From Capra hircus (Eukaryota; Chordata; Mammalia; Artiodactyla; Bovidae), in the NCBI RefSeq assembly GCF_001704415.2, contig NC_030814.1, forward strand, positions 77,307,121 to 77,371,120: DNA of 64,000 nt. The letters are read 5' to 3'. Below, one piece after another: positions 55,700 to 64,000 of the stretch. The number at the start of each line of letters is the position of its first letter. The stretch's first letter is position 1. The position numbers and the translations under genes are program-made. The notes beneath the pieces were generated by a model. The model saw only the letters and a list, made by a program, of their open reading frames with translations. It was not told the DNA's origin and searched no databases.

Positions 55700-56225
55700 A
55701 GCTTTAAATGTTTAGGTTTGGCCAATGGATTAAATATGCATTTGAGAGAAAAAGAAGGATCAGGGATGGCCCCATGATTTTTGATCTAGACAACTGGAGA
55801 AACAGAGAGTTTACTGAGATAGGGAAAACTATGGGAAGGAAAATCAGAGTGCATGGTAAGTTTTCATTTTGTGTATGGCAAGTATGAGTTGCTTGACAAC
55901 CCAGTGGACATATCAAATAGGCTGTCAGGTATATGATTCTGGAGTTCACGAGAAAGGTTTGGGCAGAGGCTATCTGTGTATAGATGATATTTAAATTAAT
56001 GGGACTGCATGAGTTTCATTTAGAGAGGAAGAGTAGGTGGAGAAGAGGAGAAATCTAATTACTGAGCCTAAGGGAAGTGCAAATATTTATAATTATTAGG
56101 AAATGATGAGAAACCAGCAAAGAAATCAAGAACGAGTAGGTCATGAAGCAGAAGTACCAAGGGAAAATGATGTCTAAGAAGCCTAGAGAAATCATTAATG
56201 GAGTTGGGAATAATCAAATTTGTAA
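55700..56225 (-). repeat. L2 LINE internal segment
   Basis: GATGGCCCCATGATTTTTGATCTAGACAACTGGAGAA, CAACCCAGTGGACATATCAAATAGG and TGATTCTGGAGTTCACGAGAAAGG follow antisense L2. The same L2 region is found at 16277-16860, which supports both calls. Confidence 0.65.
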
Positions 56226-57039
56226 CACACTGCTTATTACACAAATGAGGACTGAAACTTGAATATTTTCTTGGAGCCTAGACGGCTGATGACCCTTATA
56301 GGAGCTATTTTGTTTGAGCCATAGAAACAAAAGCCCATATGAGTGGCTGCAAGAAAAAAAAAAAAAATCTGGGAGCAAGAAGAGAAAGCTTGCAGGGACA
56401 AAACCTTAACACACTTTCTAGAATTCCTCTTGTCTGCCAGAAAGAAACACCCTGTTCTCTTTCTGGCCTCGGTATCTAAACAGGGGCAAATGGAGGGCCC
56501 TGGGCATTTGTATCAACTTAAGGGCATTTGCCAAAGCTGATTGTCGATGATTTAAAGAATGTCAACTAGAGTTGTTTCTGGTCATTGAATATGCTTCTGT
56601 TTGTCTCCTTCTGACACTTAAATATACAGAAGGTTTCATCACTTTGAATTTAAATGCTTGTTTAGAAATGCTTTCTTACTATTACTTAAAATGGCAAGAG
56701 GAATAAATTCCAGTTTCAAATGCATGAAGAAAAAAATTGAATTTGAAAGCCTTTGGGCTTCTACTTCCCAGCTGGTCATAGTTCACACCATTATCTGCTA
56801 TCTTACTAATAGTTCCTGCCTTGTCTATGAATATTTGTGTTTGAGCTGTTGATATCATTGTGGCAAGGCTTCAGCCTTCTCTTGCACTAACTTAGTATAA
56901 CTTTGAAGGAGCACAGTGACAATTTTCAGACTTAGAATTCCCTGGAGTGACAAACCACTGCTACTCACTAGCTGATATTGATGACAATGATGTTACTGGT
57001 AGTAATATCACCTCTCCAACATGATGGCAAAGAAAAAGA
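56226..57039. other. AT-rich single-copy stretch
   Basis: A-run at 56354-56367. Nothing else recognised. Confidence 0.5.
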
Positions 57040-57235
57040 AGGTGCCATGCTAATTCTATTACACATATTCTCTGAAAGGATCTTTCCTGTAAACTGAGGT
57101 AGGAATTACTCTTGTCATTTTACAGATGAAGAATAGAGGTTTAATGAGGTTTAATAACTTGTCCAGTGTCATATATCTAATCTGTGCAGTCAACTTGGAA
57201 AGTTAGGCAGAATCTAGAGCTTATAAGGCTTGAAT
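57040..57235 (-). repeat. MIR SINE
   Basis: CTGAGGTAGGAATTACTCTTGTC, then ATTTTACAGATGAAGAATAGAGG and AATAACTTGTCCAGTGTCATA, is antisense MIR. Confidence 0.75.
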
Positions 57236-57427
57236 GGTGTCTTCCCTTTACTAACTTTAATTTATTTAATGACATAAAGATAACAATTGATGTACTTATT
57301 CCTCATTGTAACATATATAGGTGTGTGTGTATGTGTAACTTTTTATAAAATACATATGTAATTTTGAGATAATTTCTAAAATGAAGATGGAACATAATTA
57401 GTTTAACCCTCTGATTGACCCATTTTT

Positions 57428-58866
57428 TAAGGTCTCTTAGAACTTTTTTAAAATTTATTTTTTACTGAAGTATAGTTGAATTACAATGTTATGTTATTTC
57501 TGATGTATAGCAAAGTTATTTAGTCATGCGTATATATATTTATATAGATTTATATATTCTTATCCATTATGGTTTATTATACGATATTGAATATAGCTCT
57601 CTGTGCTATACAATGGGACTTTGTTATTTATACATTCTATGTGTAATAGTTTTTACCTCCTAATCTCAGACTCCCAGTCTAGACCTCCTCTATCTACTTC
57701 TCCCTTGGCAAACACATGTCTGTTCTCTATGTCTGTGAGTTTATTTCTGTTTCTTAAGTGAGTTCTTTTGTGTTGTATTTTAGATTCTACATATAAGTGA
57801 TACCATGTGGCAATTTGTCTTTCTCTTTCTGACTTATCTTACCTCGTTAATCTCCGGGTCCATCCATGTTGCTGCAAATTTCATTTTTTATGGCTGAATA
57901 GTCTTCCAGTGTGTGTGTGTGTGTGTGCGCGTGCGTGCACATCTTTATCCATTTATCTGTCAATGGACATTTAAGTTGCTTCTGTATTTCAGCTATTGTA
58001 AATAGTGCTACTCTGAACATCGGGGTGAATGTATCATTTCAAATCAGAGTTTTCTCTGATAAATGCCCAGGAGTGGAACTGCTGGATCATATGGCAACTC
58101 TGTTTTTAATTTTTTGAGGAATGCCCATACTGTTTTCCGTAGTGACGGCACCAATTTTCATTCCCACCAACAGTATAGAAGAGATCTCTTTTCTTCACAC
58201 CCTCTCCAGCAGTTGTTATTTGTAGACTTTTTAACGATGACCAGTCTGACCTGTATGAGGTGGTACCTCATAGTTTTAATTTGCAAGTCTCTAATAATAA
58301 GTGATGTTGAGCATCTTTTTATGTGCCTACTGGCCATCTATATATTTTCTTTGCAAAAATGTCTGTTTAGGTCTTCTGCCTATTTGGGAAAGTTTTTGTT
58401 GTTGTTTCTGTTGTCTGAGCTGTTTGTATATTTTGGAAATTAACCTCTTGTCGGTCATATCATTTGCTACTATTTCTTCCCAGTCCATAGATAGTCTTTT
58501 TGCTTTATGGTTTCATTGATGTGCAAAAGCTTGTAAGTTTGATTAGGTCCTATTTGTTTACTTCTGCTATTATTTCTATTGTCTTGAGAGACTGACCTAA
58601 AAAAGCATTGCTATGAATTATATCAGAGAATGTTTTGCCTCTGTTCTCTTCTAGTAGTTTTAGAGGTCATGTCATATTTAAGTCTTTAAATTGAGATAAT
58701 CTTGTGATTTTATCTTTTCTTTTGTGGATGTGGTGTATCGCATTGATTGATTTGCAAATTGTTGAACCATTCCTGTGACCCTGGGATGAATCCAACTTGG
58801 TTGTGATGCATGATCTTTTTTATGTGTTGTTGGATTCAATTTGCTAATTCTTTGATACAGCTAATG
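57428..58866 (-). mobile_element. artiodactyl L1 LINE 3' region, internally deleted
   Basis: Antisense L1: a T-rich left end, TACTGAAGTATAGTTGAATTACAATG, GAATATAGCTCTCTGTGCTATACA, CATCCATGTTGCTGCAAATTTC, CTTGTCGGTCATATCATTTGC, then at about 58692-58700 a jump to a more 5' ORF2 segment (CTTTTGTGGATGTGGTGTATCGC). From memory of the family, about 1 kb is missing there. A (GT)n tract lies at 57910-57935 within it. Confidence 0.9.
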
Positions 58867-60076
58867 TAATGCCCAGAATTGACTCCTTTGAGAGAAAAAG
58901 CTTAACATTTTTTACAAAAATTCTTTCTGATAGTAAGAAAAATGCCTACTTCTATACACTATCCTTTTCCCATTATTATCCTAAATTGAGCTATCATTAC
59001 TTAATCACACTGTCACTTGTTCTTGTATTCTTACCTGGAAAAATCAGAAAAATAGTATTAAATTTTAAAATCAGCGACTGTTTAAGCTGGGATGTTGCTG
59101 TTTTCCTGCTTTTGAACTTGAACTGAACAATTGGTTTTACTTGGGTCTCCAGTCTGTTGGCTTTTGGAATGAAGCCTACAGTATTGGCTCTCCTGGTTCC
59201 CATGCCTTTGGACTGGCGTTAGAACTACAATATTAACTTCCCAGCATTTTCAGCTTACTGACTGCAGACTGCAGGGCTTCCTGGCTTCCATAATCATCTA
59301 AGCCAGTTTCTTATAATCCTTCTCTCTATTCCTCTCTCTGTATGCATGCAGTTTCTTATGTTTCTCCAATACAGACACTGTTTTTTAAAAAGTTGGTTTG
59401 CTTATGCTGGCAGATTCTTTTTTTTTTTTTTTTCTTTTGAAGCATGGGTGAATTCCAGGAAATGGTTCAAAATGGGTGAATAATGGGATATTCTTGTGCT
59501 TTCACGCTAATATGATTCACACATAACTATATATAGCTATGTGTACAGACAGAAGCAGTGTGTGTTCCAAGGATGTGCTTTGAAATATTTAACAAAGAAA
59601 TGCAAGCCAAAAGGTATTGTATTTTCATCTGAAATGTCCTTGTTTAAACTCCTGCAGTTTTCATATTGAGAAGTCACTAGCATATGTAATCTCTATCAGC
59701 AAAGGCTGCAAACTGAAAAATGTCAAAGCTTGAGAAACTATATTGTTAAGGTTTAGAGGATGACCTTGGCCCATCCATGTTCACAATGGACAGTAACTTG
59801 ATTAGCACATTAGTTCAGGTTTGAGAAAATCAATTAGAACAAAGAAATAATACCACTGTTTTCTTCCAGATAAGTTTTCATTTTGTGGGTTTCTTCTGTT
59901 GTGAAACACTGACCTCTCCATGATGTTTTCAGGAAACACTGTTCCCTGGAACTGCTCTCAAATCTTTTTACACATGTCAGAGCAACATTAAAGAACACAC
60001 AAATGTTTGCTTTAGTTAGATAATATTTGAAGTTCCTTCTGCTTTTTTTAATATAGAACTTCTCACAGTGAACCAA
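58867..60076. other. single-copy stretch
   Basis: Poly-T tract at 59417-59434. No family or coding motif recognised. Confidence 0.5.
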
Positions 60077-60283
60077 AAGTGAAGTCAGTCAGTTGTGTCC
60101 AACTCTTTGCGACCCCATGGACTGTAGCCTAACCAGGCTCCTCTGTCCATGGGATTTTCCAAGCAAGAGTACTGGAGTGGGTTGCCATTTCCTTCTCCAG
60201 GAGATCTTCCTGACCCAGGGATTGAACCCAGGTCTCCCACATTGTAGGCAGATGCTTTACTGTCTGAGCCACCAGGGAACTTC
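60077..60283 (-). mobile_element. Bov-tA SINE
   Basis: Antisense full-length copy from AAGTGAAGTCAGTCAGTTG to CTGAGCCACCAGGGAACTTC. Confidence 0.95.
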
Positions 60284-60374
60284 TCAAAAGGGAGGTAAAT
60301 AAGGACACAGAAGGGGGAATGACAGGCCGGAAACTGCAGAGTAACAGGTCTCATCTGCTAAGTAATGGCCATGT

Positions 60375-60520
60375 GATAGTAGGCACCATGCCAAGAGTTT
60401 TATTATTGTTGTCTCACTTAATTTTCCAGCAATCAGAAATGGAAATGCTATTGTTATGCTAGTTTGTACAGATTTAGAAAACTAGGAAGTTACCAACTTA
60501 CATAAACTCACACTGGTAGA
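60375..60520 (-). repeat. MIR SINE
   Basis: AGGCACCATGCCAAGAGTTTTATTATTG..CTCACTTAATTTTCCAGCAA is antisense MIR, diverged. Confidence 0.55.
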
Positions 60521-60527
60521 AAGTATA

Positions 60528-60747
60528 TGTGCATGCTAAGTCATTTAAGTCGTATCAGACTCTGACTCTATGGATGTGTTACCTGCCAGGCCTCTCTGTC
60601 CATGGGAGTTCTCCAGGCAGGAATACTGGAGTAGGTTGCCATTTCCTCCTCCAGGGGTTCTTCCAAGGCAGGGATTGAACCCGAGTCTCTTAAGTCTCCT
60701 GCATTGGCAGGTGAATTCTTTACCACTAGTGCCATCTAGAAAGCCCA
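60528..60747 (-). mobile_element. Bov-tA SINE
   Basis: Antisense copy from TATGTGCATGCTAAGTCA to TAGTGCCATCTAGAAAGCCC, moderately diverged. Confidence 0.93.
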
Positions 60748-61087
60748 GTAGAAAGTGACTTGAGATATAATTTAAATGCAGTTTTTGAGGAATTCAGAAA
60801 CCAAACTCTTAATTGGTATGCCAACTTATGAATGAAGAAAAGAGATAGAATAAAGAGAAAGGGAAGTGAGGGTAAGAAAAAAAAATTAATTAAAAAATAT
60901 TTCATTGTAAAATATATTTTTATTATAAAGTATTTGGTAAAATAACAGAAAATATGGAAAAAGTCAGTCAGACAGCCACAAACCATAGGACCTCCCTCTT
61001 TTATATTTTCCCTTAGTTATTATGCTATATGTAAATTTGCTTGATTGTGTTCCTATTATACATGTGCTTTAGTTATTTTGTTCCCTC
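60748..61087. other. AT-rich single-copy stretch
   Basis: Nothing recognised. Confidence 0.5.
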
Positions 61088-61218
61088 ACTTGGGATTTCC
61101 CTGGTGGTCCAGTGATTAAGACTCTGTGCCACCAATGCAGGGGGCCGGGGTTCAGTCCCTGGTCAGGGAACTAAAATCCCACATGCCAGACTGCATGTCA
61201 CAAAAACAAAAACAAAAT
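61088..61218 (+). mobile_element. CHR-type SINE
   Basis: GGGATTTCCCTGGTGGTCCAG, GATTAAGACTCTGTGCCACC, then a GGGGTTCAGTCCCTGGTC box-B region and an AACAAAAACAAAA tail. This is the sense CHR-2-like tRNA-derived SINE. CTCACT occurs on both sides, a possible short target duplication. Confidence 0.88.
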
Positions 61219-62407
61219 TTTCTCACTGAACATATACCTTCAGTATTTTCTGAGTTATTTTAAATCTTTGTAAACACGTTTATGTTGTATAATATGTTAA
61301 GAAAATGAACCATAACATAATGATGTTTGTTGAAAGCATTTAGTTGTTCTCTGATACATACTGCAGATATGAACACCAGTATCCACACAAGTTTTTCCCA
61401 ATTTTGGATTAGTCTTATACCTCTGAATAATTATTTTATGCAAAACTTCTAAAGTAGTAGACTCGACAATTTTTATTTTAGAGAAGGATGTTATTAACAA
61501 GTACCCTCTTATATAGAATTGCTACCCTGAAAATAAATTTTAAAAACCCTTAACATCCAAGCCTTTTCACTCTTACACAGTAAATTTCCTTGTGATAAAT
61601 TGTACATCATTTATTTTTAAGATAGAGCACCTCAGTGTTAACTTTCCAAAAATCTTAGAATACTGATAAGATTCTTTCCTACAACAGTAATACTTGTTTT
61701 TTTTTTTCCAATCTTCTTTAGACATTGCAAGTAAGTCTTTTATCAATACGTATTAGGAATATTCAAATGAAGATTAACTGTTTCACAAAGTAAGCACCGT
61801 GTTCATAAACTTTTTATGTTATGTCACTTCTTATCACCTTTAGTTACTTAGACTTTCATCATCATATTACTGAAGTGTAAATCACAAACCTGACTTGGTT
61901 TTCAAAATCATCTATGAAGTTTTGAGTCCAGAGAGATTATCAAAGCATACTATTTTTTTTTTTTTTGGCTTTGGACCTCTTCACCCCTTTAAATTTGAGA
62001 GAAAGGGCTACAGTATTCCTGCGGAAAAGACTGTTCACTGAACTTATAACAGAGGAAGTTCTAGTTTCTAAAATTTTGTATTTTGTTCTAATTATACCCT
62101 CAATTGTATCTTGGTTTCCTAATTTTCATGTAGTCTGTCAAAATTAAAATCATAGGGAATGTTGGAAAAGGCTGATTTTTCTAGTTTTATGGCTGCATTT
62201 TAAACAGTAGGCATCCTTTGAATTTGAATATGTTTAATGTCAATAAATAATTTAATGGTTTAAGGTCCTGACCTTCTCCAACTGTGGATAATCACATGTA
62301 ATGAATATTAAGTAATTGAACACAATGGAACAGTGAGGAAGTAACCTACTCGCTAAAAGCCTGAATACAAACATGAACATAAGATATAAATATAAGAATT
62401 ACAGGTA
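61219..62407. other. AT-rich single-copy stretch
   Basis: T-runs near 61697-61706 and 61952-61965. Nothing else recognised. Confidence 0.5.
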
Positions 62408-62668
62408 TAGAGAAGGCGATGGCACCCCGCTCCAGTACTTTCACCTGGAAAATCCCATGGATGGAGGAGCCTGGTAGGCTGCAGCCCATGACACGACAGA
62501 GCGACTTCCTTTCACTTTTCACTTTCATGCATTGGAGAAGGAAACGGCAACCCAGTCCAGCGTTCTTGCCTGGAGAATCCCAGGGATGGGGGAGCATGGT
62601 GCACTGCCGTCCATGGGGTCACACAGAGTCGGACACGACTGAAGTGACTTAGCAGCAGTAGCAGCACT
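62408..62668 (+). mobile_element. Bov-A2 SINE
   Basis: First monomer from AGAGAAGGCGATGGCACCC, linker CTTTCACTTTTCACTTTC, second monomer from TTGGAGAAGGAAACGGCAACC, and a (CAG)n end at 62652-62666. The first monomer lacks about 20 bases before ACACGACAGAGCG. CpG sites are well preserved, suggesting a young copy. Confidence 0.95.
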
Positions 62669-62689
62669 GACCTATAAAATGCTTATATT

Positions 62690-62770
62690 GTCAATTAATA
62701 CAGCAACTCTGGAGCCAGGTAAATTATCATCCTTATTTTATAGATGGTAAAACTGAATCATATAAGAATA
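62690..62770 (-). repeat. MIR fragment
   Basis: CATCCTTATTTTATAGATGGTAAAACTGAATCA is antisense MIR core. Confidence 0.5.
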
Positions 62771-62782
62771 GGCAAACAAAAA

Positions 62783-62982
62783 GGTTCTATGCTTAGTTGC
62801 TCAGTCATGTCTGACTTTTTGTAACCCTATGGACTGTAGCCAGCCAGGCTCCTCTGTCCACGGGGATTCTCCAGGCAAGAATACTGTAGTAGATTGCCAT
62901 TCCGTTCTCCAGCCCAGGGATCAAACCCAGGTCTCCTGCAATGGAGGCACATTCTTTACCATCTGAGCCACCAGGGAAGCCC
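62783..62982 (-). mobile_element. Bov-tA SINE
   Basis: Antisense copy from TTCTATGCTTAGTTGCTCAGTC to CATCTGAGCCACCAGGGAAGCCC. About 15 bases are missing around TTCTCCAGCCCAGGG. Confidence 0.95.
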
Positions 62983-63679
62983 ATATTAAAAAAATAAATT
63001 GACTTATTTTGACTTCAGGAGTGTGTTATTTAGCGGATAAAAAGGAGATCTTCTGATTGGAACATTCTAGGACAAGTTTGTAGACTATCTGATGTATTTG
63101 TTGGTGGGTGACTGGGCAAAGAACCATAGGTTTGAGGTGGCCATAGGTTAAAGGTGGGATGAGGAGTGAAATCTAAGAATGAAAAGTGAGTGAACAAAAA
63201 TGTGTTTCAGAGAAATTTTTGAATGGATTTAAATCAAATAAATGGGAAAGATTTCATTGTGAGAGAATAAAGCGTACCTGGGGTTTACAGTGTTGTGCAT
63301 TTTCTGCCAAAAATATTCATGTTTCATTAAAGATGGAAAGAACTACATTTTAAAAAATAACCAGTGAGAACAAATTCTGTTGGAGAAATACAGGTGACAA
63401 AATGGATGAGGACATACTGTGGAGGCCTTTAAACAATAATCTGGAGGGTTTTTTTTTTTTATCAAATAAGATATTTAGGACAGTACATTCTGATTGATTT
63501 TCTTATTTCTTCCATAATTGGTGATATTTGGTATGGGGATATAAAATTCAGAATGGTTATTTCCAGATCATCTCTCAGTTAAAAAATGCCCAAAGGATAT
63601 GAGAGATCTAAGATGGTCTTAAATCTAATTGTAAATGGACATTCCAAAAGTTAGGCATCCTGCGAAATCAATTTTCATT
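62983..63679. other. AT-rich single-copy stretch
   Basis: Nothing recognised beyond a T-run at 63451-63460. Confidence 0.5.
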
Positions 63680-64000
63680 ATCTATTGCTGAATAACAGAT
63701 ATTTTCAAAACTTGATGACTTAAAACAGCCATATTCATCCATTACCTCTGGTGGTTTCCATGGGTCTCAGCTGGAAGATTCACACATTGGAGGTTGGGAC
63801 TACTTATAGTCTCATCCATGCACAGAGTTGGCCCTGGGAGCCTGCTATAGCTATTGTTGGTATGCCTACCTAGGACCGCTTCATTTAGCCTGGGATTCCT
63901 TACAACATGGTGGCTGGGTTCCAAGAGCAAATGTCTGAAGTCAGAGGGTGATCTAGTCTGAGGTCCTTTTGCTTTTTATTACCTAGCCTCAGAAGTCATT
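63680..64000 (-). mobile_element. MLT1-type LTR running off the right edge
   Basis: TTATCTATTGCTGAATAACAG..CTTGATGACTTAAAACAGCC..GGTCTCAGCTGGAAGATTC is the antisense 3' part of an MLT1-family LTR. The remainder lies outside the window. Confidence 0.65.

Noticed and set aside
58063..58443. 126-codon plus-strand frame with hydrophobic stretches resembling a membrane protein
   Set aside because: It is the antisense strand of L1 ORF2/3'UTR; the hydrophobic runs come from T-rich sequence.
1..64000. CRISPR arrays, operons, phage or bacterial genes
   Set aside because: No regularly spaced repeats with unique spacers, no operon-like gene packing and no prokaryotic proteins; the regular motifs are dispersed SINEs.

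Overview
The window is mammalian nuclear DNA from a ruminant, most likely a bovid. It is full of lineage-marking repeats: the RTE-type LINE BovB, with its ACTGA-type 3' tail and endonuclease and reverse-transcriptase fragments; the BovB-related SINEs Bov-tA and Bov-A2; older CHR-type tRNA-derived SINEs; and an ERV LTR flanked by a target-site duplication. I cannot tell cattle from buffalo, sheep or goat by eye. I see no exon of a recognisable host protein-coding gene, no rRNA or tRNA gene, no CRISPR array and nothing prokaryotic. It reads as an intergenic stretch or the inside of a long intron, and it is AT-rich.

Region by region. 1-1.7 kb is a minus-strand BovB running off the left edge. 1.7-15 kb is mostly single-copy AT-rich DNA with scattered MIR, L2, one hAT-Charlie-like element, Bov-A fragments and a CA/TA microsatellite. 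15-17 kb is an old L2 copy broken by two tandem Bov-tA SINEs and two opposed L1 3' ends. 18-31 kb holds two opposed BovB copies (19.2-20.2 and 21.0-21.7 kb), a Bov-A2 dimer, several Bov-tA copies, a decayed L2 and a BovB with an 11-bp target-site duplication (29.98-30.97 kb). 31.2-33.6 kb is a mosaic BovB carrying an inverted BovB 3' scrap at its left end and a SINE patch that replaces part of its reverse transcriptase. 39.0-42.0 kb is a BovB 3' scrap facing a long minus-strand BovB that was later split by a 1272-bp solo LTR. 42.9-51 kb contains a short BovB with an 11-bp duplication, MLT1-type LTRs, a 1.5-kb old L1 and a Bov-tA(-)/BovB(+) composite that appears to share one target-site duplication. 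52-64 kb contains L2 remnants, further MLT1 LTRs, CHR SINEs, an artiodactyl L1 3' end and late Bov-tA and Bov-A2 insertions.

The coding-like signal comes almost entirely from retrotransposons: BovB APE-type endonuclease (GDWN and SDH motifs) and reverse transcriptase (YADD) fragments. All are truncated, frameshifted or chimeric, and none could make a full protein. Nesting gives a relative order: L2, MIR and Charlie first, then MLT1 and old L1, then CHR and artiodactyl L1, then BovB, Bov-tA and Bov-A2. The ERV LTR is younger than the BovB it interrupts. I found no convincing undescribed functional system. The most interesting objects are the chimeric BovB insertions. Repeat family names rest on my recognition of consensus sequences, not on a database search, and most boundaries are good to about 10-30 bases unless a duplication fixes them.
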